Made by a program: the position numbers and the translations under genes. The notes beneath the pieces were generated by a model. It did not search any database and was not told the origin of the DNA. It saw only the letters and a list, made by a program, of their open reading frames with translations. From Cyanobacteria bacterium RUI128 (lineage in GTDB: Bacteria > Cyanobacteriota > Vampirovibrionia > Gastranaerophilales > Gastranaerophilaceae), in contig JAILHQ010000088.1 of the NCBI GenBank assembly GCA_024695725.1, positions 1-46,093 of the forward strand: a stretch of 46,093 bases of DNA, read 5' to 3'. Shown here piece by piece: positions 16,134-23,441 of this stretch; positions within the stretch are counted from its first letter, which is position 1, and every line of letters starts with the position of its first letter.

Positions 16134-17411
16134 TTATTCCAGAGTATAAATTTCCTTGCAAAGTAACTGAATTTCTTTTCTCACGTTATTGAGAATTTCT
16201 TCTTTATCGACCGTTAAAGAAGATGATAAAAACTCTTTCGACTCTGTATCAAGCCCGAGTTTTTTATAAATATTTTCGTGTAATTCCGAAATATTTTTAT
16301 AAATATTTTCAACATCAATTTCAGAATTTTCATCAAAACATTTTGCGACAAGTCCTATAATACCGTTGTCTTCGGCAAGAAGTTTTTCATCAACATCAGG
16401 CATCGTTTCATTATTTATTTTATATACCTCAAACCTTCGGTTGGCCTGCCCGTAATTTTCGATATATTCAGTTACTAAACTTTCCGTTTCATTCAGCTCT
16501 TCAAACGCCTTGGTAATTCCTTTAAGGGTAACGTTGAAAAGATTTAATTCAACATTTGAACAGTTATTCTCAAGACTTTCGGATATTTTGTTATATATTT
16601 CAAGTTTATTCAGAGCATCTGAACAGTCAACTTCCATATCAGTAAATCTGACATAATCAGCCGGAACGAATTCGATATTTTCAATATTTTTGTCGCAAAC
16701 CTGAACGTAATAACAACCGTGTTCCCCTGTTTCTTTTCTTGTTCTTGCCTGAGGGGAACCTGCATAAACAATATTATTTTCTTTTAGTTCCGGGATATGA
16801 ATATGACCTAACGCATAATAATCATACCCCGTTCTTTTTAAATCTTCTCTTGAAACGGGAGCGTATTTACTGTCCGTCTTATCAAGGTCGCAGTGCAACA
16901 AACCTATGTTAAAACATTTTTCCATATCAGAATTTAGTAAAGGCAAATCAGCCGCCTGATTCGGGCTTTCATCCGATTTAAAACTAACTGTGTGGATATT
17001 TACCCCTTCAGCAGGTGAAAAAGAACATTTGTAATCATCTGTTGTTACCCCTGTTATATGGATAAATTCATCATACTTTTTATCAAACCTGAAATAACTC
17101 TGATACTTTTTATACAATTCTATCGGGTCATGGTTTCCGCATATTACATAACTTTTGATATTATTATCCGCAAGCTTCATAAGATTATTTATAAACTTAC
17201 GTTTTGTACTCAAATCATGTTCGTCGTTATCAAAACTATCCCCTGCTATCAGAACAAAATCTACGTTCTTAGCCAGGGCAACATCAACTATTTTATCAAA
17301 AGCTCTCATTACCGCTCTATTACACAATTCCGTTTTATCGTCTAAATTCGGCAAATCAGAAAACGGACGACCTAAGTGTATGTCAGCAGTATGAATAAAC
17401 GAAAACTTCAT
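16134..17411 (-). CDS. SbcD/YhaO/Mre11-like metallophosphoesterase nuclease
   Basis: A calcineurin-like phosphoesterase of the Mre11/SbcD group, 425 residues. All five metal motifs are visible: HTADIHLG (7-14), AGDSFD, GNHD, LLHCD and GHIH. It is expected to be a manganese-dependent DNA nuclease acting with the adjacent coiled-coil ATPase. The C-terminal third is divergent, as in YhaO. GGAAGG and GAGAG precede the ATG. It lies in a leftward gene run after the membrane and TPR genes. Confidence 0.9.
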   Translation of the reverse strand: MKFSFIHTADIHLGRPFSDLPNLDDKTELCNRAVMRAFDKIVDVALAKNVDFVLIAGDSFDNDEHDLSTKRKFINNLMKLADNNIKSYVICGNHDPIELYKKYQSYFRFDKKYDEFIHITGVTTDDYKCSFSPAEGVNIHTVSFKSDESPNQAADLPLLNSDMEKCFNIGLLHCDLDKTDSKYAPVSREDLKRTGYDYYALGHIHIPELKENNIVYAGSPQARTRKETGEHGCYYVQVCDKNIENIEFVPADYVRFTDMEVDCSDALNKLEIYNKISESLENNCSNVELNLFNVTLKGITKAFEELNETESLVTEYIENYGQANRRFEVYKINNETMPDVDEKLLAEDNGIIGLVAKCFDENSEIDVENIYKNISELHENIYKKLGLDTESKEFLSSSLTVDKEEILNNVRKEIQLLCKEIYTLE

Positions 17412-17458
17412 CTCTCAACCTTCCTAAGATATTATACAAGATTTAGGATATAAAGTCA

Positions 17459-17857
17459 TTATCTTACCATACGCTTAATAATATCAGAAACCCACGGAAG
17501 ATAACTATACTGCCCCTGTAAAGAGGTCAGAACAAGGTATGCAATAATAAGTACGATAGTTCCTGATACTATTGAATAACCAAAGATAAACGGTGTATTG
17601 AAATAGAAGGACAATTTCAGAACAAGCATATTTACAAACGGTATAAAACTCAATATCTGTACAAGCAGATTAGTAAATGTGCCTATGAGCCAGTACAACA
17701 TAACAATAAAGAAGGACTGAAAAATATGATACTGAAGGAAAGGTGTGAGCCTTCCGCCTCTTATCGCATTAAGTATCAGCCAAACAAAACCGACTAATCC
17801 GCATGTGATGTAATTTGCTATAACAATAATTCGTTCAATGAATGAGGGTCTGTCCAT
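17459..17857 (-). CDS. Small membrane protein, Tic20/DUF4870-like
   Basis: A 132-residue protein with about four membrane segments (roughly 8-30, 42-66, 69-82 and 90-114). The segment RLTPFLQYHIFQSFFIVMLYW, where a positively charged loop is followed by a helix with conserved Q, H or F positions, resembles Tic20-like and DUF4870 proteins. The assignment is tentative. It begins 7 bp after the TPR gene stop and has no clear ribosome site, so it probably depends on translation of the upstream gene. Confidence 0.6.
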   Translation of the reverse strand: MDRPSFIERIIVIANYITCGLVGFVWLILNAIRGGRLTPFLQYHIFQSFFIVMLYWLIGTFTNLLVQILSFIPFVNMLVLKLSFYFNTPFIFGYSIVSGTIVLIIAYLVLTSLQGQYSYLPWVSDIIKRMVR

Positions 17858-17864
17858 TTTTATA

Positions 17865-18941
17865 TTAGAAATCGGCTACGATTTCATCCTTTCTGCTTTC
17901 TTCTACAAAATCTTCAACAACCTGAATATAAACAAGTTTAAATTCGTCGTTTTCCGGACTGAGTCCGACAGCTGCTTTATATGAATATATGGAACGTTCA
18001 ATTTCGTTATTCATATAGTAGGTATTCGCAATCAGAATATACAAATCAGGATCAAGCTGAGTGATTTTTAAAGCCTCTTTGTATTCTCTTTCAGCATCTG
18101 CAAATTTTCTCTGATTAGAATACATATTACCTAACAGAATATGTGCTTTTGCCTGATTAGGTTCTAATTCAACCGCTTTTTTGTATAACTCGATAGCTTC
18201 GTCATAGTGCCCAAAATCAGATTTTGAAATTGCATAACAAATGTATGCTCTGTAAAGACTGTCACCGCTCAGGGTAAGTGCTTTTTCAAAATACTGATTA
18301 GCACGTGCTTCATCTTTTTTAAGTGACAAGGTGTTAGCAAGACACAACGCAACAGTCTGGTTATCAGGTTCTAAACCAAACACCTGCGAATAATACTTGA
18401 ACGCACCATCATAATCAAACAGCTTAAAGCATACATTACCCAAATCAACCAAGGCTGTAAGGTTTTGCGGGTCTAAAGACAAGGCCTTTTCGTAATATGC
18501 TTTTGCCTCTACATAATCTTCAAAATCGTGATACAAAAGCGCAATTGAGTTATAAATTTCAGGTTCGGTTGACACGAAATCGAGTGTTCTGTTGTACCAT
18601 CTCAACGCTTTTGAGAAATTCTTCATTTCTGCATAAGTATTTGCGAGATTGTAATATACAAGATAATTTGTCGGGTTTACAACCATAGCTCTGTCAAAAT
18701 ATTTAAGAGCTTTACGATATTCTTTCTGGAAATAATAAATACTTCCGACATTAAGAAGTGCCTGTTCATCATTTTTATCTATTGATAACAAGGTATCATA
18801 GACAGAAATAACCTTATCGTAATCTTCCTGCATTGCATAATATTTTGCAAGTTCATGGTAATTTTCCGTATTATTCGGATCCTTAGCCATTGCAAGAACA
18901 ACTTTTTGTATCGACATTTTTAAATCTTCTTTATTTTCCAT
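17865..18941 (-). CDS. TPR-repeat protein
   Basis: The 358 residues consist almost entirely of about nine tetratricopeptide repeats, each about 34 residues, with the W/Y-G-Y-A-P pattern (for example YRKALKYFDRAMVVNPTNYLVYYNLANTY). TPRs form a protein-interaction solenoid. No signal peptide or catalytic domain is present, so it is probably a cytoplasmic scaffold. It is the first gene of a pair with the small membrane protein. The partner is not evident. Confidence 0.88.
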   Translation of the reverse strand: MENKEDLKMSIQKVVLAMAKDPNNTENYHELAKYYAMQEDYDKVISVYDTLLSIDKNDEQALLNVGSIYYFQKEYRKALKYFDRAMVVNPTNYLVYYNLANTYAEMKNFSKALRWYNRTLDFVSTEPEIYNSIALLYHDFEDYVEAKAYYEKALSLDPQNLTALVDLGNVCFKLFDYDGAFKYYSQVFGLEPDNQTVALCLANTLSLKKDEARANQYFEKALTLSGDSLYRAYICYAISKSDFGHYDEAIELYKKAVELEPNQAKAHILLGNMYSNQRKFADAEREYKEALKITQLDPDLYILIANTYYMNNEIERSIYSYKAAVGLSPENDEFKLVYIQVVEDFVEESRKDEIVADF

Positions 18942-19021
18942 AATCGTATATTACTCTCTTTTTGTCTTTTTTTTATTTTATACTATTTTGTCAGGCTGGT
19001 AAAGTTTTTTATATTTACCCC

Positions 19022-19426
19022 CTATTTATATTCTGAATATTCTTCAGATTCTTTCATCCACTCGTCAGATGAAATACTGAAAGCGTGATTCCAGAATTTT
19101 TCTATGGCATATGTCTCACGTTCCTCTTTGTGAAGAATGTGCACTACCACATCACTATAATCAAGCAAATTCCAACGGTTTCTCTGGTCATTTTCAATTC
19201 TGTTTGGTTGACGAGAGAAGAACTCTTTCAGTTTTAATTTTACAGCCTCGGTAAGAGCTTTTACCTGAGTGCTTGCTTCAGCAGAACATATTACAAAATA
19301 ATCCGCAAAAGATGAAACGTTACTGATATTCAGTATCGTAATATCTTTACCCAGCTTTTCGTCTAATACTCTTGCAATTACACATGCCAATTTGTAAGAT
19401 GTTACTTCAGATCCTTTTGTTGCCAT
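19022..19426 (-). CDS. rsfS: Ribosomal silencing factor RsfS
   Basis: RsfS binds ribosomal protein uL14 and blocks subunit joining when nutrients are low. The 134 residues show the family core: LNISNVSSFADYFVICSAEASTQVKALTEAV, then WNLLDYSDVVVHILHKEERETYAIEKFWNHA. It lies 9 bp after rpiB on the same strand. AAGGAAAA precedes the ATG. With hpf at 2289, the window carries two ribosome-silencing factors. Confidence 0.95.
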   Translation of the reverse strand: MATKGSEVTSYKLACVIARVLDEKLGKDITILNISNVSSFADYFVICSAEASTQVKALTEAVKLKLKEFFSRQPNRIENDQRNRWNLLDYSDVVVHILHKEERETYAIEKFWNHAFSISSDEWMKESEEYSEYK

Positions 19427-19435
19427 AAATTTTCC

Positions 19436-19879
19436 TTATTTACCTTCTGTTTCCCTGATTAAGTTTAGTCTTTGAATATGTCGTTCCCCGTTTGAGAAAG
19501 GTGTTTCCAGCCATACCTTCACGATATCGAGTGCAAGATCCTGACCTGTTATTCGTTCACCCAGACACAAAATATTTGAATCATTATGTTCACGTGTCAT
19601 TCTTGCAGAGAAGGTGTCCGTACAATGTGAAGCACGAATACCCTTAAATTTGTTTGCTGCAATAGACATACCTATACCGGTACCGCAAACCAAGATTCCT
19701 TTTCCTTCGGTATCAATAACCTTCTGCGCAACCTTTTGTGCATAGACAGGATAGTCGCAGGAGTCTGTGGAATTTGTCCCAACATCTTCGAATTCATACC
19801 CGAGTTTTGAAAAAACTTCCTTTATTTTTTCTTTTAAATTATATCCGCCATGATCAGAGCCAATAAATATTTTAGTCAT
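19436..19879 (-). CDS. rpiB: Ribose-5-phosphate isomerase B
   Basis: This enzyme interconverts ribose-5-phosphate and ribulose-5-phosphate in the pentose phosphate pathway. The RpiB/LacAB signature is clear: IGSDHGGYNLKEKIK (D9, H10), the catalytic Cys65 in VCGTGIGMSIAANK, then RASHCTDTFSARMTREHNDSNILCLGER. The length of 147 residues is normal. It heads the rpiB-rsfS unit. Confidence 0.96.
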   Translation of the reverse strand: MTKIFIGSDHGGYNLKEKIKEVFSKLGYEFEDVGTNSTDSCDYPVYAQKVAQKVIDTEGKGILVCGTGIGMSIAANKFKGIRASHCTDTFSARMTREHNDSNILCLGERITGQDLALDIVKVWLETPFSNGERHIQRLNLIRETEGK

Positions 19880-19942
19880 CTAAATTTTATCCTTTTTCCT
19901 ACCCCCATTGTAACAAAAACTTAACATTTATACAAGTTTTCC

Positions 19943-19969
19943 TAAAGTTTTTTACAAAACAGACCGTAT
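19943..19969 (+). promoter_or_regulatory. Sigma-28-like promoter of the 20011 operon
   Basis: TAAAGTTT, 11 bp, GACCGTAT resembles the sigma-28 (FliA/SigD) pattern TAAAGTTT-N11-GCCGATAA. A 20-bp block starting CCTAAAGTTTT (19941-19960) matches 18 of 20 bases in front of the gene at 33061. The -35 match is perfect; the -10 match is partial. Confidence 0.45.
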
Positions 19970-20010
19970 TAAAAAACATAAGCAGAAGAAGATTGATTAG
20001 AGGTATAGGT

Positions 20011-20205
20011 ATGGACAAATATTTTAACGTGGATGTAGACGAAATGATGGTAGATTTCGCAGAAATGACAGGTTTCAATTTTGACAGTCAGGAATTTAGG
20101 GAAATTAAAAGAGAGTTAGGCGAATACGCAAAACAGCCATATACATTTAAGTATGGCAATTATGACATGGTAGATTATTTGCACGCATTGTGCCAAGGAG
20201 TATAG
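20011..20205 (+). CDS. Small acidic protein of unknown function
   Basis: A 64-residue protein, MDKYFNVDVDEMMVDFAEMTGFNFDS at the N-terminus, acidic and probably helical. No family is recognised. The ATG at 20011 has AGAGG 7 bases upstream; an in-frame TTG at 19993 would add six residues but is less well placed. Two bases separate its stop from the next ATG, so the two genes form an operon driven by the sigma-28-like promoter and closed by a strong terminator. Confidence 0.65.
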   Translation: MDKYFNVDVDEMMVDFAEMTGFNFDSQEFREIKRELGEYAKQPYTFKYGNYDMVDYLHALCQGV

Positions 20206-20207
20206 AT

Positions 20208-20417
20208 ATGAAAGAAAGAGATTTTGATAACGGTTGCTTTTCTGCAGGGTGGGCAGACGAAGTAGAACACAATTTAACACCGAAACAAAGAAAAGATTTG
20301 GTTACTTTGCTCTTGGAGCTGGAGGATATGAAACAAGAATTTAACCGCATAGCGGCAAAAAAAGACAGATTAACAAATCTGTGGAAATTCTATAACGGGA
20401 AACTCGTTACGGAATAG
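20208..20417 (+). CDS. Small helical protein of unknown function
   Basis: A 69-residue protein, starting at ATG with AAGGAG upstream. It contains a heptad-like helix (LTPKQRKDLVTLLLELEDMKQEFNRIAAKKDRLTNLWKFYNGK) that could form a coiled coil. No family is assigned. It is translationally close to the preceding small acidic protein, and the two may act together. Confidence 0.65.
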   Translation: MKERDFDNGCFSAGWADEVEHNLTPKQRKDLVTLLLELEDMKQEFNRIAAKKDRLTNLWKFYNGKLVTE

Positions 20418-20456
20418 ACTTTTATTTACACAAGACGAAGAGTAAATAGCAAAATG

Positions 20457-20486
20457 GGTTTGGCGACATGCCAAACCTTATTTTTT
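20457..20486 (+). terminator. Intrinsic terminator of the small-gene operon
   Basis: Perfect 8-bp stem GGTTTGGC / GCCAAACC, loop GACAT, followed by TTATTTTTT. Its presence shows that the next gene begins at 20585 and not at the in-frame ATG at 20468 inside the hairpin. Confidence 0.9.
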
Positions 20487-20584
20487 GTAAATATATGTTA
20501 ATCATGGACATAGAGGGCGCAAAAAATATTTTCAGGTGTGTTATATTAATCGCTAGGGATGAGAATATTAAGAAAGGGATAACA

Positions 20585-20989
20585 ATGAAAATAGCAAAAG
20601 GTTTCTTTTCATCGAGAGAGTCTATGGCTAAAAAGGCATTAAAGAGAAGTAAACAAAGAATTGAAGAGCATATCACATTATCATCGGCTTTCCAGCCTAA
20701 AGATTCCGCAATAATAAAGGAAAATTTAGACCCGATAGCAAGATATGCTGACAGAAACAGAATCAATATTGCTTTTGAACCAAGCAGTGAAAATTTAAGT
20801 GCTCCAAAGATGGAAGTATCAAGAAGAGTAATAAAACAAACTGAGCCATACGACGGTTCAGATCCTATAATTTATATGGTACCGGAACGTGCAGGTTCTG
20901 TAGTATTACCTGAAGGCATAAACAACAAACAGGAATTACTCAAGACTATAAGAACAGAAGCTGCAAAAATTCTGTATGAAAACAAATAG
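20585..20989 (+). CDS. Unknown basic protein, 134 residues
   Basis: The chosen ATG at 20585 follows AAAGGGAT. The protein starts MKIAKGFFSSRESMAKKALKRSK (strongly basic), has a central disordered segment and ends in a helix (NNKQELLKTIRTEAAKILYENK). No signal peptide or membrane helix is present and no family is recognised. A TTATATTAAT stretch near 20540 may be the -10 region. A terminator closes it, making it monocistronic. It is the last gene before the reverse transcriptase cassette. Confidence 0.65.
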   Translation: MKIAKGFFSSRESMAKKALKRSKQRIEEHITLSSAFQPKDSAIIKENLDPIARYADRNRINIAFEPSSENLSAPKMEVSRRVIKQTEPYDGSDPIIYMVPERAGSVVLPEGINNKQELLKTIRTEAAKILYENK

Positions 20990-21011
20990 AATTTATAAAA
21001 ATAACAAAAAA

Positions 21012-21041
21012 GGCGGATAAAAATTATCCGTCTTTTTTTTT
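21012..21041 (+). terminator. Intrinsic terminator after the 20585 gene
   Basis: Stem GGCGGATAA / TTATCCGTC (one G-U pair), 3-nt loop, followed by a run of nine T residues. Confidence 0.9.
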
Positions 21042-21063
21042 GCTAAAACCCCTCAAAATATAT

Positions 21064-21087
21064 GTCCGTTTTTGACGCAGGTGCATG
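21064..21087 (+). repeat. Left copy of the inverted flanking sequence of the RT cassette
   Basis: Pattern GTCCgTTTTTGACGcAG followed by gtGcATG. It matches 19 of 24 bases of the reverse complement at 22961-22984. It contains the -35 box of the ncRNA. Confidence 0.7.
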
Positions 21088-21100
21088 ATATGTTAATAAT
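21072..21100 (+). promoter_or_regulatory. Promoter of the candidate ncRNA
   Basis: TTGACG at 21072-21077, 17 bp, AATAAT at 21095-21100. Predicted transcription start is near 21106-21107. Confidence 0.65.
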
Positions 21101-21105
21101 ACAGG

Positions 21106-21230
21106 TGGGTGTTCCGCCCGACCTTGACTAATACGCAGGGAATACACCAATTCTCTGTTAGCTTTAGGCTAACAGAGAATTGCTTGGTCTCTCCATTAAC
21201 CCGACCTTATTCTAATCGGTCGGGTTTTTT
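21106..21230 (+). ncRNA. Candidate structured small RNA convergent with the reverse transcriptase
   Basis: A transcript of about 125 nt is bounded by a promoter and an intrinsic terminator and has no ORF. Three hairpins are seen. The first, 21104-21123, is GGTGGG against CCCgACC. The second, 21148-21182, is a perfect 15-bp stem CAATTCTCTGTTAGC with loop TTTAG. The third is the terminator. CCCGACCTT occurs twice (21117-21125 and 21200-21208), so the terminator's 3' arm GGTCGGG could pair with either copy. It does not match tRNA, SRP RNA or a 6S RNA I can recall. Its -35 region resembles that of the DnaB-like/RT operon, which links it to that system. A retron-type template RNA is a hypothesis only; known retron RNAs usually precede the RT on the same strand. 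Confidence 0.55.
21198..21230 (+). terminator. Intrinsic terminator of the candidate ncRNA
   Basis: Perfect 9-bp stem AACCCGACC / GGTCGGGTT (21198-21206 with 21218-21226), followed by T residues to 21230. Confidence 0.9.
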
Positions 21231-21245
21231 GGTTGTTTTTTTTAT

Positions 21246-22082
21246 TTACCTCTTTAATTTTTTATCACAATATGCTTTTAATTTTTGATATCCATCATTA
21301 TCAACTTTTTTAATATAGCCTATATAACCGTTGAGTTCAGCAACCTTATTTTTATCCCAGGTTCTGTGCTTGATATCAAGATCACTTGTGCGGTGCATGA
21401 ACAGATAATAACTGTGAAGCATTGCTCTAACTCTGCGTTTTAATTTTTTAGGAACTCTGGCTTTTCCGTTGTTGACTACAAGCCCTAAAATATTTTGCTG
21501 TTTATTATCAGAAATATATCTTGTTTTTTTCTCATTAATTTCAAAACCTGTTCCGCCAAGTATATTTCTCACATATTTTTCAATCATATTCAGATAAAAC
21601 TTTTCATTACTTGAAAAGGTCATATCGTCCATATATCTTGAATAATCTATGTTGAAATTATTACAATACGTTTTTATCCTTTTATCTAACGGTCTGAAAC
21701 ATGCATTTGCAATATGCGCTGAAGTCGGAGCACCTGTAGGGAGTTTCAAATCTATAGTTGTATATCTCAGGTAGGTATTAACCTCCGCCTTATACACTCG
21801 TTCCGATACTTTTTTCATTACCCACATTATAGCTTCATAAGGGACAGAATTATAAAAATCTTTTATATCCATCTTAAGAACCCATTTTTTGCTTGAATGA
21901 AGATTTGCACATTTTTCCGTGCTCATTTTGAGAGGGAACACACGATTTATCGCATACTTCATGTATCGTTGTTTCTTCTTTAATTCTTCACAAGGTGCAA
22001 ATATTACACGATTTTTTATCCTGAAAATTGTGTAATAAAGTTCTTCTGATACATATACTCTATTGCCGTCATAATACAACAT
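21246..22082 (-). CDS. Retron-type reverse transcriptase
   Basis: A 278-residue RNA-dependent DNA polymerase. The catalytic Asp72 lies in LKMDIKDFYNSV and the YMDD box at 150-153 within YSRYMDDMTFSS, the retron-like form of RYADDLTFS. LPTGAPTSAHIANACF (114-129) matches the LPQGAPTSP motif of retrons rather than the SQ form of diversity-generating elements. CANLH (58-62) sits where retron enzymes have NAxxH. ILGLVVNNGKARVPKKLKRRVRAML resembles the retron VTGLVVN segment, and LNGYIGYIKKVDNDGYQKL is the usual C-terminal pattern. The N-terminus is short. The ATG overlaps the stop of the DnaB-like gene (TAATG), so translation is coupled. No room for an upstream RNA exists between the two genes. 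Confidence 0.92.
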   Translation of the reverse strand: MLYYDGNRVYVSEELYYTIFRIKNRVIFAPCEELKKKQRYMKYAINRVFPLKMSTEKCANLHSSKKWVLKMDIKDFYNSVPYEAIMWVMKKVSERVYKAEVNTYLRYTTIDLKLPTGAPTSAHIANACFRPLDKRIKTYCNNFNIDYSRYMDDMTFSSNEKFYLNMIEKYVRNILGGTGFEINEKKTRYISDNKQQNILGLVVNNGKARVPKKLKRRVRAMLHSYYLFMHRTSDLDIKHRTWDKNKVAELNGYIGYIKKVDNDGYQKLKAYCDKKLKR

Positions 22083-22930
22083 TAAAACTCAATCCTTTCT
22101 ACTGTCGGGTTTTTAAATTTGGTTATACTTGGTATAAATTTGAGCATTATTGTTCCGACAGGTCCGAATTTATTTTTAGCAACAATAATTTCGGCACACC
22201 CTCTGGAGTATAGTGCAGCTTCATCATCCTCCCCATGTGAGTAATAATCACTTCGGTACAAGAACATTACTATATCAGAGATATTTTCTATTGAGCCCGA
22301 ATCTCTCAGGTCAGAAAGCATTGGACGCTTATCCATGCGGTTTTCCACAGCTCTTGATAACTGAGAACTTATAAATATGATTATCTCATTCTCTTCAGAT
22401 ATACGCTTCAGATTTTTCATTATATCTTCAATCTGATTATATCTGTCCTTTCTTTTTGAGGCAGAAATCAACTGTAAATAATCTATAAAAACAACTTCCG
22501 GCTTATTATTTTTTATTTTTTCTTCTATTTCCTCAATATTCATTACACACGTATCATCTATACTGATAGGTATTTCTGTTAAAAATTTTACGGTGCCTGC
22601 AATTTTTTCCCAATCTTTTTCATACATCATGCCTGTTCTCAGCTTCATAAAATCAACTTCTGAATACTGACAGATTAGTCTTCTTACAACCTGATCCTTT
22701 GACATTTCTAAAGAAAACAATAAACACTTCTTTCCCTGATTTGCAACATTTTCCATTATGTTATACATAAGTGCAGTTTTGCCCATGGCAGGTCTTGCGC
22801 CTATTGTAATTAGTGCACTTTTCTTTCTCAAACTCAAAAATTCATCTAAGTCAATAAACCCTGTTTTAAAATAGGGTTTATTTGTATTATTTAAATCCTC
22901 AATAACTCTTTCTAATAATTCTATATCCAC
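22082..22930 (-). CDS. DnaB-like replicative helicase C-terminal domain protein
   Basis: A RecA-fold hexameric helicase domain of 282 residues, without the N-terminal primase-contact domain of DnaB. All main motifs are present: Walker A GARPAMGKT (44-52), FSLEMSKDQVVRRL, Walker B VVFIDYLQLI, SSQLSRAVENRMDKRPMLSDLRDSGSIE, MFLYRSDYY and VAKNKFGPVGTIMLKF. I chose GTG at 22930 because AAGGAGG lies 8 bases before it; the ATG at 22963 has no ribosome site and the proposed promoter would overlap it. It is upstream of and coupled to the reverse transcriptase. It could unwind or load on DNA made by that enzyme, or serve as a phage-sensing effector. It is a paralogue rather than the housekeeping DnaB, given its length and context. 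Confidence 0.88.
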   Translation of the reverse strand: MDIELLERVIEDLNNTNKPYFKTGFIDLDEFLSLRKKSALITIGARPAMGKTALMYNIMENVANQGKKCLLFSLEMSKDQVVRRLICQYSEVDFMKLRTGMMYEKDWEKIAGTVKFLTEIPISIDDTCVMNIEEIEEKIKNNKPEVVFIDYLQLISASKRKDRYNQIEDIMKNLKRISEENEIIIFISSQLSRAVENRMDKRPMLSDLRDSGSIENISDIVMFLYRSDYYSHGEDDEAALYSRGCAEIIVAKNKFGPVGTIMLKFIPSITKFKNPTVERIEF

Positions 22931-22960
22931 AACTATTCCCTCCTTTTTTAAACATTGTCC

Positions 22961-22984
22961 CATACGACTACGTCAAAAAAGGAC
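22961..22984 (-). repeat. Right copy of the inverted flanking sequence; probable promoter of the DnaB-RT operon
   Basis: Read on the minus strand: GTCCtTTTTTGACGtAG followed by tcGtATG, 19 of 24 identical to 21064-21087. TTGACG can act as -35 with TTTAAA 18 bp downstream as a weak -10. It begins just after the dtd stop codon. Confidence 0.65.
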
Positions 22985-23001
22985 GGAGAAAAATCAAGGA
23001 A

Positions 23002-23439
23002 TTAAAATTCGAGCATGAAGGTAACAGGGCCGTCATTTATGAGTTCTACATCCATCATCGCCCCAAAAACTCCTGTTTTCGTTGTTATATTTTTTTCTCT
23101 TATTAAATTGGTAAAATATTCGTATAATTCGTTGGCTTTTTGAGGTAATTCTGCCTTATCAAAACTTGGTCTTGTTCCCTTTTTGCAATCTCCTGCAAGG
23201 GTAAATTGTGATACAACAAGAATTTCCCCCTGTACATCCTGTACGGAAAGATTCATTTTATCGTTTTCATCTTCAAAAATACGAAGTTTGCAAATTTTAT
23301 CCGCTAACTTTTCGGCATTTTCTTTTTCGTCACCTTTTTCAACTCCGAGAAGAATCAAAATACCGTGTTTTATTTCCGAATATAATTCTCCGTCTATTGT
23401 GACTGATGCTCTTTTTACTCTTTGTATCAAACCTTTCAT
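23002..23439 (-). CDS. dtd: D-aminoacyl-tRNA deacylase
   Basis: This enzyme removes D-amino acids and glycine mischarged onto tRNA. The 145 residues carry the two family motifs SQFTLAGD and the Gly-cisPro GPVTFMLEF at the C-terminus. The start is ATG at 23439, giving MKGLIQRVKRASVTIDG as in homologues; the ORF could be read 14 residues further upstream, but that would overlap rlmN without a ribosome site. It follows rlmN by 2 bp, in one leftward operon with the TerC-like gene. Confidence 0.95.
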   Translation of the reverse strand: MKGLIQRVKRASVTIDGELYSEIKHGILILLGVEKGDEKENAEKLADKICKLRIFEDENDKMNLSVQDVQGEILVVSQFTLAGDCKKGTRPSFDKAELPQKANELYEYFTNLIREKNITTKTGVFGAMMDVELINDGPVTFMLEF

Positions 23440-23441
23440 AT

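Noticed and set aside
20468..20584. Longer N-terminus of the 20585 protein
   Set aside because: The ATG at 20468 is inside an intrinsic terminator hairpin; ATG 20585 has a ribosome site.
21106..21230. 6S RNA or SRP RNA
   Set aside because: Too short for 6S and without its long central bubble; the SRP core motif is absent.
21246..22082. Diversity-generating retroelement or group II intron RT
   Set aside because: The motif is LPTGAPTS rather than the SQ type, no template/variable repeat pair was seen, and there is no maturase or HNH domain.
22931..23001. Retron RNA upstream of the DnaB-RT operon
   Set aside because: Only 71 bp lie between dtd and the operon, mostly promoter and ribosome site; no msr/msd-like hairpins fit.
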